Assembly (NCBI RefSeq): GCF_020423045.1
Contig: NZ_CP081943.1
Coordinates: 5,270,001-5,334,000 of the forward strand
DNA: 64,000 nucleotides
Source: Pseudomonas sp. MM213
GTDB taxonomy: Bacteria > Pseudomonadota > Gammaproteobacteria > Pseudomonadales > Pseudomonadaceae
Direction of reading: 5' to 3'
Shown one piece after another: positions 18,533 to 27,115 of the stretch; the first letter of the stretch is position 1; each line of letters starts with the position of its first letter. The translations under genes were made by a program, and so were the position numbers. Below the pieces are notes generated by a model, which did no database searches, was not told where the DNA came from, and saw only the letters and a program-made list of their open reading frames with translations.

Positions 18533-19816
18533 ATGTCTTCAACCACTAAAAAAACCATTGATCTCAAAAGAAGCCTGGTTGACGCGATTCTTGCCGGTCT
18601 TGTTGCCCTCATCGTGTTCGGCCCGATTGTTGGCATAGTCCTCGACGGCTATGGCTTCAATCTGGAAACGACCCGAGTGGCGTGGATTGTCGCCATTGTC
18701 ATGGCCGGCCGCTTTGCCTTGAGCCTGTTCCTGCAAACGCCGAAAGGCCTGAGAATTCTCGAAGGCTTTGAAACCACCGGTTCGGGGGTTCATGTACTGG
18801 CTCCCGATTACAAATCCCGGCTGCGCTGGATCATCCCGCTGATGATCGTCATCGCCGTGGTGTTCCCGTTTTTCTCCAACTCCTACCTGCTGGGCGTGGT
18901 CATCCTCGGGTTGATCTACGTGCTGCTCGGGCTTGGTCTGAACATCGTGGTTGGCCTGGCCGGCCTGCTCGACCTCGGTTACGTGGCGTTCTACGCCATC
19001 GGCGCCTATGGGTTGGCACTCGGTTATCAATACCTGGGGCTGGGTTTCTGGACGGTGCTGCCACTGGCGGCGATCACGGCGGGGCTGGCCGGTTGCATCC
19101 TCGGTTTCCCGGTGTTGCGCCTGCACGGTGACTACCTGGCGATCGTGACCCTGGGCTTCGGTGAAATCATCCGCTTGATCCTCAATAACTGGCTGACCCT
19201 GACCGGTGGCCCGAATGGCATGCCAGCGCCTCTGCCTACCTTCTTCGGCCTCGAGTTCGGGAAAAGGGCGAAGGACGGTGGCGTTCCGTTCCACGAGTTT
19301 TTCGGCATCGCCTATAACCCTGACGTGAAGTACTACTTCATCTACGCGGTATTGTTCCTGGTCGTGCTGGCCGTGTTGTACATCAAGCACCGTTTGACTC
19401 GCATGCCGGTCGGTCGCGCCTGGGAAGCCTTGCGTGAAGATGAAATCGCCTGCCGTTCCATGGGTTTGAACCACGTGCTGGTCAAGCTTTCGGCGTTCAC
19501 CATCGGTGCGTCGACGGCCGGCCTCGCTGGCGTGTTCTTCGCCACTTACCAAGGCTTCGTCAACCCGACCTCGTTCACCTTCTTTGAATCGGCCCTGATC
19601 CTCGCCATCGTGGTACTCGGCGGCATGGGCTCGACCATCGGCGTGGTTATCGCAGCCTTCGTGCTGACGGTGGCCCCGGAACTGCTGCGTGGCTTCGCGG
19701 AATACCGCGTGCTGCTGTTCGGCATCCTGATGGTGTTGATGATGATCTGGCGACCGCGCGGCCTGATTCGGATCAGCCGTACCGGTGTGACCCCGCGTAA
19801 AGGAGTAGCGCCATGA
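18533..19816 (+). CDS. livM: ABC transporter permease, LivM type
   Basis: 427 residues. The N-terminal ~100 residues, with two or three membrane helices, form the extension seen in LivM but not in LivH; the core follows with GLNIVVGLAGLLDLGYVAFY, a long loop, and AIVVLGGMGSTIGVVIAAF near the C-terminus. Pairs with LivH in the inner membrane. The start lies three bases after the livH stop, and its end overlaps livG by four bases (ATGA), so translation is probably coupled through the operon. Confidence 0.93.
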   Translation: MSSTTKKTIDLKRSLVDAILAGLVALIVFGPIVGIVLDGYGFNLETTRVAWIVAIVMAGRFALSLFLQTPKGLRILEGFETTGSGVHVLAPDYKSRLRWIIPLMIVIAVVFPFFSNSYLLGVVILGLIYVLLGLGLNIVVGLAGLLDLGYVAFYAIGAYGLALGYQYLGLGFWTVLPLAAITAGLAGCILGFPVLRLHGDYLAIVTLGFGEIIRLILNNWLTLTGGPNGMPAPLPTFFGLEFGKRAKDGGVPFHEFFGIAYNPDVKYYFIYAVLFLVVLAVLYIKHRLTRMPVGRAWEALREDEIACRSMGLNHVLVKLSAFTIGASTAGLAGVFFATYQGFVNPTSFTFFESALILAIVVLGGMGSTIGVVIAAFVLTVAPELLRGFAEYRVLLFGILMVLMMIWRPRGLIRISRTGVTPRKGVAP

Positions 19817-20688
19817 GCGAAGTCGTACTCTCGGTCGAGAAGCTGATGATGCACTTCGGCGGCATCAAGGCGTTGAACGATGTCAGCCTGAAGGTCAAGC
19901 GCAACTCGATCTTCGCCCTGATCGGCCCCAACGGCGCCGGCAAGACCACCGTGTTCAACTGCCTGACCGGGTTCTACAAGGCCTCGGGCGGCAAGATCGA
20001 ACTCAACGTGCGCGGCGAGCGCACCGATGTCATCAAAATGCTCGGTGAACCGTTCAAGGCGACTGATTTTGTATCGCCGAAAAGCTTCATCAGCCGGCTC
20101 CATTACAAGATGTTCGGCGGCACTCACCTGGTGAACCGTGCCGGCCTGGCGCGGACCTTCCAGAACATTCGCCTGTTCAAGGAAATGTCGGTGCTGGAAA
20201 ACCTGCTGGTGGCCCAACACATGTGGGTCAACCGCAGCATGCTCGCGGGCATCCTCAATACCAAGGGCTATCGCAAGGCTGAAAGCGATGCGCTGGACCA
20301 CGCCTTCTACTGGCTGGAAGTGGTGGACCTGGTGGATTGCGCCAACCGTCTGGCCGGTGAGTTGTCCTACGGCCAGCAGCGTCGTCTGGAGATTGCGCGG
20401 GCCATGTGCACCCGGCCGCAGATCATCTGCCTCGACGAACCGGCCGCCGGCCTCAACCCTCAGGAAACCGAAGCGCTGAGCGCGATGATCCGGCTGCTGC
20501 GCGACGAGCACGATCTGACCGTGGTGCTGATCGAACACGACATGGGCATGGTTATGAGCATTTCCGACCACATCGTGGTGCTGGACCACGGCGTCGTCAT
20601 CGCCGAGGGCGGCCCCGAGGCGATTCGCAACGATCCGAAAGTGATTGCAGCCTACCTGGGCGCCGATGAAGAGGAGGTGGTGCTATGA
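19813..20688 (+). CDS. livG: ABC transporter ATP-binding protein, LivG type
   Basis: 291 residues. Walker A GPNGAGKTTVFNCLTG, signature LSYGQQRRLEIARAM, Walker B IICLDEPAAGLNP, switch histidine in VLIEHDMGMVM: all intact. The insertion between Walker A and the Q-loop and the C-terminal BCA_ABC_TP-like tail (VIAAYLGA) mark the LivG rather than the LivF subtype. It powers the importer as a heterodimer with LivF. It overlaps both neighbours by four bases. Confidence 0.94.
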   Translation: MSEVVLSVEKLMMHFGGIKALNDVSLKVKRNSIFALIGPNGAGKTTVFNCLTGFYKASGGKIELNVRGERTDVIKMLGEPFKATDFVSPKSFISRLHYKMFGGTHLVNRAGLARTFQNIRLFKEMSVLENLLVAQHMWVNRSMLAGILNTKGYRKAESDALDHAFYWLEVVDLVDCANRLAGELSYGQQRRLEIARAMCTRPQIICLDEPAAGLNPQETEALSAMIRLLRDEHDLTVVLIEHDMGMVMSISDHIVVLDHGVVIAEGGPEAIRNDPKVIAAYLGADEEEVVL

Positions 20689-21401
20689 GCAAACCGATCC
20701 TCGAACTCAAAGACCTGGACGTGTTTTACGGCCCGATCCAGGCCCTGAAAAAAGTCTCGATGCACATCAACGAAGGGGAGACCGTCAGCCTCATCGGCTC
20801 CAACGGCGCGGGCAAGTCGACCCTGCTGATGTCGATCTTCGGCCAGCCGCGCGCGGCAGACGGGCAGATCATCTATCAGGGCGTGGACATCACCCATAAG
20901 TCGTCGCACTACATTGCGTCCAACGGCATTGCACAATCACCGGAAGGCCGGCGCGTGTTCCCCGACATGACCGTCGAGGAAAACCTGCAGATGGGCACCA
21001 TCCCGATTGGTGACAAGTACGCCAAGGAAGACATGCAACGCATGTTCGAGCTGTTTCCGCGTCTCGAAGAGCGGCGGACCCAGCGGGCCATGACCATGTC
21101 CGGCGGCGAACAGCAAATGCTCGCCATCGCCCGTGCGTTGATGAGCCGGCCGAAACTGCTGTTGCTCGATGAGCCGAGCCTGGGGCTCGCGCCGATTGTG
21201 GTGAAACAGATCTTTGCCACCCTGCGGGAACTGGCCAAGACCGGCATGACTATCTTTCTGGTCGAGCAGAACGCCAACCACGCCCTGCGGTTGTCGGATC
21301 GGGCATACGTAATGGTCAACGGCGAGATCCGCCTCAGTGGCACCGGCAAGGAGCTGCTGGTGAACGAAGAGGTGCGTAACGCTTATCTCGGCGGGCATTG
21401 A
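20685..21401 (+). CDS. livF: ABC transporter ATP-binding protein, LivF type
   Basis: 238 residues. Walker A GSNGAGKSTLLMSIFG, the LivF hallmark SPEGRRVFPDMTVEENLQMG, signature MSGGEQQMLAIARAL, Walker B LLLLDEPSLGLAP and switch histidine replaced by the family-typical LVEQNANHAL. Last gene of the five-gene importer operon, ATGA overlap with livG, followed 20 bases later by a strong terminator. Confidence 0.94.
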   Translation: MSKPILELKDLDVFYGPIQALKKVSMHINEGETVSLIGSNGAGKSTLLMSIFGQPRAADGQIIYQGVDITHKSSHYIASNGIAQSPEGRRVFPDMTVEENLQMGTIPIGDKYAKEDMQRMFELFPRLEERRTQRAMTMSGGEQQMLAIARALMSRPKLLLLDEPSLGLAPIVVKQIFATLRELAKTGMTIFLVEQNANHALRLSDRAYVMVNGEIRLSGTGKELLVNEEVRNAYLGGH

Positions 21402-21419
21402 GTCCTGTTGAAATACCCA

Positions 21420-21451
21420 AAGCCCCGACGAGCAATCGTCGGGGCTTTTTT
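21420..21451 (+). terminator. Terminator of the liv-type operon
   Basis: 11-bp stem AAGCCCCGACG/CGTCGGGGCTT (21420-21430 with 21437-21447), AGCAAT loop, T6 run. Confidence 0.93.
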
Positions 21452-21474
21452 CATCCTGAATTCACCACAATCCC

Positions 21475-21577
21475 TTGTAGGAGCGAGCTTGCTCGCGAAG
21501 GTTTTCCGGATGACACGTTTATCCAGAATGTTCGCGTTATCGTTGACGTCCATCGCGAGCAAGCTCGCTCCTACAGG
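21475..21577. repeat. REP inverted pair (AGCTTGCTCGCGA subtype)
   Basis: tgtaggagcgagcttgctcg facing cgagcaagctcgctcctaca, about 50 bases apart. Confidence 0.9.
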
Positions 21578-21693
21578 TGTTTTCCAGAATTGTGGAAAAC
21601 AAATTTGCCAAGCTCTCAAAGCGCGACATAAAGCCGCTGCAAATAGTTGTTTTGTCACGGTTTTGACTTGTCCCCGTTTGCTGTGGAACTGGC

Positions 21694-21702
21694 TGTGAAT
21701 AA
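21694..21702 (+). promoter_or_regulatory. DnaA box (TGTGAATAA)
   Basis: Reverse complement TTATTCACA fits TTATNCACA exactly. Confidence 0.6.
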
Positions 21703-21849
21703 CGTGGGAGTAGCTGGCTGAGAGCCTTTTAAATCGTGGCTTGCAGCGATGTGGTTGTTTTTTGATCAGGCGTTTTTGCCGGGCTTCAGGTCAGCGTTGT
21801 CAACCTTTTTATTGGTTGCGAAAGTGGCCTGAAACACACGAGGGAAGCC

Positions 21850-21858
21850 TGTGGATAA
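21850..21858 (+). promoter_or_regulatory. DnaA box (TGTGGATAA)
   Basis: Reverse complement TTATCCACA is the strong R-box. A near match TGTGGTTAA follows at 21862-21870. Confidence 0.65.
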
Positions 21859-22068
21859 GTCTGTGGTTAAACTCTGGAAAGACTCGGCTAAGGGCCGTAG
21901 TTACTGGCTTGGCGCCATCGTTGGCAAACCCGGTCAATCGTGCAAAACGCCTTGGGCTACACAGCCAGCACTTCAGGGTCAAGCGAAAAACTTTATGATC
22001 TGCCCGCAAAGCCTTGTGCACAGCGGCTTCCAGCTTTTTCACTTGCCCCCGGAAACTGTGGACCGGCC

Positions 22069-22077
22069 TGTGGATAA
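22069..22077 (+). promoter_or_regulatory. DnaA box (TGTGGATAA)
   Basis: Second strong R-box, in the right copy of the 45-bp repeat, 164 bases before the SDR start. Confidence 0.65.
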
Positions 22078-22240
22078 CGTGCGCGTACATAGCTACAGGC
22101 CACGGTGTATATGGCGTTGCTCGCGTTGGTTGTTTTTCGTACAGATTTTCTGATAGTTGCCGCTCTCGGCAAGGCCGGGCATGCTGCCAGCTGATTTTCT
22201 AATCCAATGGCGGCCCGTCGGCCGAAGCAAGGAGAACACG

Positions 22241-23005
22241 ATGTCCAACACCCTGTTTATTACCGGCGCGACTTCCGGTTTTGGCGAAGCCTGTGCCCGT
22301 CGTTTTGCCGAGGCTGGCTGGAAACTGGTGCTGACAGGTCGTCGTGAAGAGCGCCTCAATGCCTTGTGCGCCGAGTTGTCGAAGCAGACCGAGGTCCATG
22401 CCTTGGTGCTCGACGTGCGTGATCGCAAGGCCATGGAGGAGGCGATCGCCAACCTGCCACCATCCTTCGCCAAGCTGCGCGGGTTGATCAACAACGCCGG
22501 CCTGGCACTCGGCGTGGATCCGGCGCCGAAGTGCGATCTTGATGATTGGGACACCATGGTCGACACCAACATCAAGGGCCTGATGTACAGCACTCGCCTG
22601 CTGTTGCCGCGTTTGATCGCCCATGGCCGTGGCGCCGGCATCATCAACCTCGGTTCCATTGCCGGCAACTACCCGTATCCGGGCAGCCACGTGTATGGCG
22701 CGAGCAAGGCGTTCGTCAAACAGTTCTCCCTGAACCTGCGCTGCGACCTGCAAGGCACGGGCGTTCGCGTCAGCAACATCGAGCCGGGCCTGTGTGAGAG
22801 TGAGTTCTCGCTGGTGCGCTTTGCCGGTGACCAGGAGCGTTACAACGCGACCTACGCCGGTGCCGAGGCGATCCAGCCGCAAGACATCGCCGAGACCATT
22901 TTCTGGGTGCTCAATGCGCCGGCGCACATCAACATCAACAGCCTCGAGTTGATGCCGGTGAGCCAGACGTGGGCCGGGTTTGCGATTGAGCGTAACAAGG
23001 GGTAA
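22241..23005 (+). CDS. Short-chain dehydrogenase/reductase, YdfG-like
   Basis: 254 residues, classical SDR. Cofactor motif TGATSGFGEACARRF (residues 8-22), the RREERL segment favouring NADP, NNAGLALG, catalytic Ser in NLGSIAGNYPYPG and YxxxK in VYGASKAF. Overall closest by eye to YdfG-type NADP-dependent 3-hydroxy acid (serine/allo-threonine) dehydrogenases, which also share the EPGLCESEFS-like and INSLELMPVSQ segments. Start ATG 22241 has AAGGAG. Single gene; the upstream region is unusual (DnaA boxes). Confidence 0.88.
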   Translation: MSNTLFITGATSGFGEACARRFAEAGWKLVLTGRREERLNALCAELSKQTEVHALVLDVRDRKAMEEAIANLPPSFAKLRGLINNAGLALGVDPAPKCDLDDWDTMVDTNIKGLMYSTRLLLPRLIAHGRGAGIINLGSIAGNYPYPGSHVYGASKAFVKQFSLNLRCDLQGTGVRVSNIEPGLCESEFSLVRFAGDQERYNATYAGAEAIQPQDIAETIFWVLNAPAHININSLELMPVSQTWAGFAIERNKG

Positions 23006-23020
23006 GACCGCGTAACGTCC

Positions 23021-23102
23021 ATTCGCGGGCAAGCCTCGCTCCTACAGGTCTATGCAAAACCTGTAGGAGCGAGCGGTGCGGCGGTCCGACTTGCCCGCGA
23101 AT
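23021..23102. repeat. REP inverted pair
   Basis: ttcgcgggcaagcctcgctc facing a longer imperfect unit gagcggtgcggcggtccgac followed by ttgcccgcgaa; the second unit resembles the one at 14580-14619. Confidence 0.88.
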
Positions 23103-23114
23103 ACGATCTATCTG

Positions 23115-24242
23115 TCAACGAAGATAGTCGGCCAACCCGCGATAGCAGGTCGCCAAGTGATAAGGCGTAGTCGACGGCATATCCTGCCGGCTCACTTCAC
23201 CGTTCTCGTCACGACACTCATACCAGCCGCGCGCATGCAGAGAACGCTGTTGCAGCGCCTGCAACTGGTGCAATACCGATGCCCCGCTGTCCGGGCGCAG
23301 CGTCAACGCACGCAGGTATTCAGCCTGAGCCCAGATGCGTTGGGTGGCATCTTTCGAATGCCCGTCGAGCGTGAGCATCGCGCGCACGGCGCCACTCGAT
23401 TGATCGACGCCCAGTTGCTCGGTGAACGCAAAGGCGCGCTCCACAGAGGCGTGCAGTTTCGAACCGCGCAACAGCGGCGAAGACTCCAGCAGGAAATACC
23501 ATTCGAACTGGTGTCCCGGTTCAAACCAGTTATCCACAGACCCCAGCGGCTTTTCCATCAACACACTGTGTTGCGGATCGATAAAGCGTTGTTGCATCGC
23601 TGTGCATAACTCGACGAGCGCACGCTGCACGGCGAGGTCTTCACGCACTGATAGCGTGGCAAGAAACGCTTCGGCGAGGTGCATCAGCGGGTTTTGCAGC
23701 GGCCCGGTGTTCAGCAACGACCAATCACGCTCAAGGCAGGCTTCGTACAAGCCGTCGCCCGAACTGAAGCGCTGATCAAGCACTTCCAGCACCGCGTTGA
23801 GCACTGACTCCACCAGCGGTTCGCGAACCTTGTCCCAGTAATGGGCGCAGGCGAAGAGTATGAAGGCGTGGGTGTAGAGATCTTTGCGCTGATCCAGCGG
23901 CGCGCCCTGCGGGTCGATGCTGTAGAACCAGCCACCGTGTTCGGCATCGTGGAAATGTTGCTGCAACGAGCGGAACAACGCAGCCGCACGCTCTTTCGCC
24001 CCCGGCACCTGGCCGATCAGGCTGGAAAACAGATACAGCTGCCGCGCGCAGGCCATGGCCCGGTAGCGTTGCGGTGGCAAGGGATGATGCTCGGCATCCA
24101 GTGCTTCGTAGGGCAGCGCCAGTTCGGCATTCCAGCCGGGGCCTTGCCAGAGGGGCACGATCACGTCCTGGAAATGCTGTTGCACCGCGGCAAACAGAGC
24201 GGTCAATTCAGGCTGGGAAGCGGAGCGGGGAGCATGAGGCAT
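23115..24242 (-). CDS. AGE family epimerase/isomerase
   Basis: 375 residues, (alpha/alpha)6-barrel N-acylglucosamine 2-epimerase family. Family features: RYRAMACARQLYLFS, GGWFYSIDPQGAP, KDLYTHAFILFACAHYW and WFEPGHQFEWYFLL, the last carrying the conserved catalytic histidine region. Members interconvert sugars such as mannose/glucose/fructose or epimerise N-acylglucosamines; the substrate cannot be read from the sequence. Cytosolic. It lies between REP elements, convergent with the SDR gene, and is not obviously part of the urease operon to its left. Confidence 0.88.
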   Translation of the reverse strand: MPHAPRSASQPELTALFAAVQQHFQDVIVPLWQGPGWNAELALPYEALDAEHHPLPPQRYRAMACARQLYLFSSLIGQVPGAKERAAALFRSLQQHFHDAEHGGWFYSIDPQGAPLDQRKDLYTHAFILFACAHYWDKVREPLVESVLNAVLEVLDQRFSSGDGLYEACLERDWSLLNTGPLQNPLMHLAEAFLATLSVREDLAVQRALVELCTAMQQRFIDPQHSVLMEKPLGSVDNWFEPGHQFEWYFLLESSPLLRGSKLHASVERAFAFTEQLGVDQSSGAVRAMLTLDGHSKDATQRIWAQAEYLRALTLRPDSGASVLHQLQALQQRSLHARGWYECRDENGEVSRQDMPSTTPYHLATCYRGLADYLR

Positions 24243-24317
24243 TGGCTGGCGTCGTCACGGCAGGGTCGAATGCGCGACATGTTATCAGGCCTGAGAGATG
24301 TGGTGTCTGTCAGGCCG

Positions 24318-24346
24318 CCTTCGCGGGCAAGCCTCGCTCCTACAGG
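24318..24346. repeat. Single REP unit
   Basis: cgcgggcaagcctcgctcct with flanks; the only unpaired REP in the window, just past the end of ureJ. Confidence 0.75.
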
Positions 24347-24372
24347 AGGAGGCCATCACCGGCAATACACAA

Positions 24373-24945
24373 TCAACCCGCCAACAACCACACCCCGGTC
24401 GCCGCCGACGCCGCACCCGCCAGACGAACCAGCGGCGCCGCTGCTTGCGGCAACACGCGAACCAGCGCATAACCCGCCGCATGCAATGCCGCTGTCGCCG
24501 CCACAAAACCCGCGGCATACGCCCAAGGGCTCGACATGTCCGGCAATTCCAGCCCATGCGCCACGCCATGGAATAACGCAAACAACGCCGTCGCACCCAC
24601 CGCCACGCTCAGTGGCGGACGTACCGCCAGCGCCACCGCCAGCCCCAGCGCCAGTACCGACGCCGCAATCCCGCTTTCCAGCGCTGGCAGGTTCAGCCCT
24701 TCAAAACCGAGCAGGCCGCCGATCAGCATGGTGCCGACGAACGTGCACGGCAGCGCCCAGCGTGCAGCGCCTTTCTGCTGTGCCGCCCACAGTCCGACGG
24801 CAACCATCGCCAGCAAGTGATCGAGGCCGCCAATCGGGTGACTGATGCCTGCGATCAAGCCATTGTCGCCGTGACCGGGGTGGGCGAAGGCGATGGCCGG
24901 AGTCAGCAGCAGGGCCATGGCGCCCAGGATGCGTTTAAGTGTCAT
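24373..24945 (-). CDS. ureJ: HupE/UreJ family nickel permease-like protein
   Basis: 190 residues with a signal-like first segment ending in AFAHPGHGDNG and five further hydrophobic helices. The HPGH motif and the HPIGGLDHLLAM segment are the HupE/UreJ hallmarks and provide histidine/aspartate ligands for Ni2+. It probably imports nickel for urease. Last gene of ureE-ureF-ureG-ureJ, 34 bases after ureG. Confidence 0.9.
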   Translation of the reverse strand: MTLKRILGAMALLLTPAIAFAHPGHGDNGLIAGISHPIGGLDHLLAMVAVGLWAAQQKGAARWALPCTFVGTMLIGGLLGFEGLNLPALESGIAASVLALGLAVALAVRPPLSVAVGATALFALFHGVAHGLELPDMSSPWAYAAGFVAATAALHAAGYALVRVLPQAAAPLVRLAGAASAATGVWLLAG

Positions 24946-24979
24946 GGATAAGCTTCCTTGTTGATAAGTTTGATCGTGA

Positions 24980-25594
24980 TCAGGCAGCGGTCAGCAGGCC
25001 CTGGCGCTCGATGAAGGCGATGATTTCTTCCAGGCCCAGCCCGGTTTTCTGGTTGCTGAAGACAAACGGCTTGCCGTTGCGCATGCGCTTCGTGTCGCTG
25101 TCCATCATCGAAAGCGACGCGCCTACCAGCGGAGCGAGGTCGACTTTGTTGATCACCAGCAGGTCGGATTTGCAGATCCCCGGCCCACCCTTGCGCGGCA
25201 GCTTGTCGCCCGCCGAGACGTCGATTACGTAAATCGTCAGGTCGGACAATTCCGGGCTGAACGTGGCCGAAAGGTTGTCGCCTCCGGACTCCACCAGAAT
25301 CAGATCCAGCCCCGGGAAGCGTCGGTTCAGTTGATCCACGGCTTCGAGGTTGATCGAGGCGTCTTCGCGGATCGCCGTGTGCGGGCAGCCGCCGGTTTCC
25401 ACGCCGATGATCCGTTCCGGCGCCAGGGCCTGGTTGCGTACCAGAAAATCGGCGTCTTCGCGGGTGTAGATGTCGTTGGTCACGACCGCCAGGTTGTAGC
25501 GCTCGCGCAGCGCCAGGCACAGGGCCAGCGTCAGGGCGGTTTTGCCGGAACCGACCGGGCCGCCGATGCCGACGCGCAGAGGTTGTGTGTTCAT
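24980..25594 (-). CDS. ureG: Urease accessory GTPase UreG
   Basis: 204 residues. SIMIBI-class GTPase that delivers nickel to apo-urease with UreD, UreF and UreE. P-loop [16 protein letters not shown] at residues ~11-26, metal-binding [15 protein letters not shown] with the CPH motif, [16 protein letters not shown], and [13 protein letters not shown]. Start at 25594 ([15 protein letters not shown]) rather than four codons upstream, because it gives the standard N-terminus. 23 bases after ureF. Confidence 0.97.
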   Translation of the reverse strand: MNTQPLRVGIGGPVGSGKTALTLALCLALRERYNLAVVTNDIYTREDADFLVRNQALAPERIIGVETGGCPHTAIREDASINLEAVDQLNRRFPGLDLILVESGGDNLSATFSPELSDLTIYVIDVSAGDKLPRKGGPGICKSDLLVINKVDLAPLVGASLSMMDSDTKRMRNGKPFVFSNQKTGLGLEEIIAFIERQGLLTAA

Positions 25595-25617
25595 GTGATT
25601 CTCCAAAATAACAGGCC

Positions 25618-26292
25618 CTAGGAACGGAACAGACGGCTGTACTGGCGCTCATGGGCCATGCACGCCAGGGACAGCCCGAAAGCGGCGCTGCCATAGTGGT
25701 CGGGGGTGATTCGGGTGGCGTCCTGCTGGGCTTGTTGCAGCAGCGGCAGCAGTTCGCTGGTCAGTCGTTGCGCGGCTTGCTGGCCCAGCGGCAGGGTTTT
25801 CATCAGCACCGCCAACTGGTTTTCCAGCCAGCTCCAGAGCCATGCGGCCAGCGCGTCTTGCGGGCTGATGTGCCAGGCGCGTGCGGCCAGCGCCCAGCCG
25901 AGGGCCAGGTGCGGTTCGGGGCGTTGTTCGAGAAAGGCGCGGGCCGGTGCATCGAGTTCCGGCAAGCCGTTGAGCAGTTGCTGTAAGGAGTAACCCATTT
26001 GTCGGCTCTCCAGATGCAACTCGCGGGTTTCCCGGCTGGCGCGGTGTTCTTCGCAGCGTTGCAGCAGTTCGGCCCAGTTTTCTGTGGCGGCGGCCACGCA
26101 ATGGGCGAGCAGCAGCGGCGCCTCGAAGCGTGCCAGGTTCAGCAGCAATTGATCGCTGATCCAGCGACGGGCGCTGACGGAATCATTCACCCGGCCGTTA
26201 TCCACCGCCATTTCCAGGCCTTGGGAATAGCTGTAGCCGCCAATCGGCAATTGCGGACTGGCCAGGCGCAACAGCGCCCAGGCCGGGTTCAT
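25618..26292 (-). CDS. ureF: Urease accessory protein UreF
   Basis: 224 residues, all-helical. Conserved N-terminal [20 protein letters not shown] and C-terminal [24 protein letters not shown] region. It bridges the UreD-urease complex and UreG and gates GTP hydrolysis. Start overlaps the ureE stop (ATGA), so it is translationally coupled. Confidence 0.95.
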   Translation of the reverse strand: MNPAWALLRLASPQLPIGGYSYSQGLEMAVDNGRVNDSVSARRWISDQLLLNLARFEAPLLLAHCVAAATENWAELLQRCEEHRASRETRELHLESRQMGYSLQQLLNGLPELDAPARAFLEQRPEPHLALGWALAARAWHISPQDALAAWLWSWLENQLAVLMKTLPLGQQAAQRLTSELLPLLQQAQQDATRITPDHYGSAAFGLSLACMAHERQYSRLFRS

Positions 26293-26789
26293 TGGCGCAC
26301 GCCGAATTGGTGCAGTTTCGGCGGGTAGTTGAAGTCTTCGTCACCGTGCCGCGAGTGGTGATGGCCACCGCCATAGGCGCCGTGTTCTGGCTGGAACGGT
26401 GCTTCGATGTTTTCGACCTTGGCTTCAAGTTGTTCGAGCATGGCCTTGAGCACGTAGTCGTCGAGCAGGCGTAACCAGCCATCACCGACTTGCAGGGCGA
26501 CGTGGCGATTGCCCAGGTGATAGGCCGCGCGGGTCAGTTCGAAGGCGTTGGCGCAGGTGACGTGCAGCAGTTGTTCGGGGCGGGCGCAGACGCGGACGAT
26601 GCGACCGTCTTCAGCCTGCAGGCATTCGCCATCAGTGAGGGGCGACTGACCGCGCTCCAAAAACAACCCGACGTCTTCACCCTCGGCACTGAAACAGCGC
26701 AAACGGCTTTTGCTCCGGGCTTCGAAGGTCAGGTGCAACTCGGCGGCCCAGACGGGTTGAGGGTCGATTCTGCGATGAATCACCAGCAT
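26289..26789 (-). CDS. ureE: Urease accessory nickel metallochaperone UreE
   Basis: 166 residues. N-terminal peptide-binding domain (MLVIHRRIDPQPVWAAELHL), metal-binding domain with YHLGNRHVALQ, and a histidine-containing tail GAYGGGHHHSRHGDEDFNYP that would hold extra nickel. Start 26789 is preferred: an in-frame upstream start at 26813 would lie almost on the predicted sigma-54 transcription start. First gene of the ureE-F-G-J operon, 20 kb away from ureC but in the same direction and in canonical order. Confidence 0.95.
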   Translation of the reverse strand: MLVIHRRIDPQPVWAAELHLTFEARSKSRLRCFSAEGEDVGLFLERGQSPLTDGECLQAEDGRIVRVCARPEQLLHVTCANAFELTRAAYHLGNRHVALQVGDGWLRLLDDYVLKAMLEQLEAKVENIEAPFQPEHGAYGGGHHHSRHGDEDFNYPPKLHQFGVRQ

Positions 26790-26825
26790 CGGAAAGCTTC
26801 CAGCTATGGACAATAGTCAGGCTAG

Positions 26826-26842
26826 AGCAAGGGGCTTGCCAA
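26826..26842 (-). promoter_or_regulatory. Sigma-54-like promoter of ureEFGJ
   Basis: Minus-strand TTGGCAAGCCCCTTGCT: GG and GC are ten bases apart; one departure (A for C) from TGGCACG-N4-TTGCW. Predicted start near 26815, about 25 bases before the ureE ATG. Confidence 0.65.
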
Positions 26843-26903
26843 TCGGCGCAAGTGTAGGAAATGCCTGTCGGCGCATGGAGGGCGTTTCAGTTTGTTGCGG
26901 TAA

Positions 26904-26934
26904 TTTGGTGCGAGGCTGTGATGGGCGCACCAAA
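26904..26934. promoter_or_regulatory. Perfect 9-bp dyad upstream of ureE (candidate NtrC enhancer)
   Basis: TTTGGTGCG and CGCACCAAA, 13 bases apart, so arm centres are 22 bases apart. Each arm contains an NtrC half-site (TGGTGC/GCACCA), in the opposite order to the classical site. About 90-120 bases before the sigma-54 start. Confidence 0.5.
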
Positions 26935-26989
26935 TGGCGGCGCAGGGTGTGCTCCAGATTGTTCGCGATCCCGCATTCACCACCAAACC

Positions 26990-27080
26990 TTGTAGGAGCC
27001 GGCTTGCCGGCGATAGCGGTCGACCAGACGACATCTTTGTTAGCTGAAGGGCGCCATCGCCAGCAAGCCGGCTCCTACAG
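26990..27080. repeat. REP inverted pair (CCGGCTTGCCGGCGA subtype)
   Basis: tgtaggagccggcttgccgg facing ccagcaagccggctcctaca. Confidence 0.9.
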
Positions 27081-27115
27081 GAGGTCGGCGTGCAGGAGAT
27101 CGGCGTGCAGGAAGG

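Larger units (their letters stand above)
21662..22081 (+). repeat. Diverged 45-bp direct repeat (21662-21706 and 22037-22081)
   Basis: 35 of 45 bases are identical without gaps. Each copy contains one DnaA box and a second TGTGGA element 12 bases before it. Copies are 375 bases apart. Confidence 0.6.
21402..22240. other. Long intergenic region with DnaA-box repeats
   Basis: 839 bases without a convincing gene. The left part holds the liv terminator and a REP pair. The right part, 21600-22200, has a lower GC content, three consensus DnaA boxes and a diverged 45-base direct repeat. Short open frames here have no ribosome binding site and no recognisable product. Confidence 0.6.
26790..27115. 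other. Upstream region of ureE: sigma-54 element, dyad, REP pair
   Basis: 326 bases without a gene, holding the sites listed separately, plus a tandem duplication of a 15-base unit gtcggcgtgcagg at about 27083-27112, just past the stop of the TetR gene. Confidence 0.6.

Noticed and set aside
21851..22153. 100-codon open frame inside the DnaA-box region
   Set aside because: No ribosome binding site, composition unlike neighbours, and it overlaps the direct repeat.
21600..22200. Replication origin (oriC or plasmid origin)
   Set aside because: Boxes are too few and too spread, with no AT-rich unwinding element, dnaA, rpmH, parAB or rep gene nearby. Kept only as a DnaA-box cluster.
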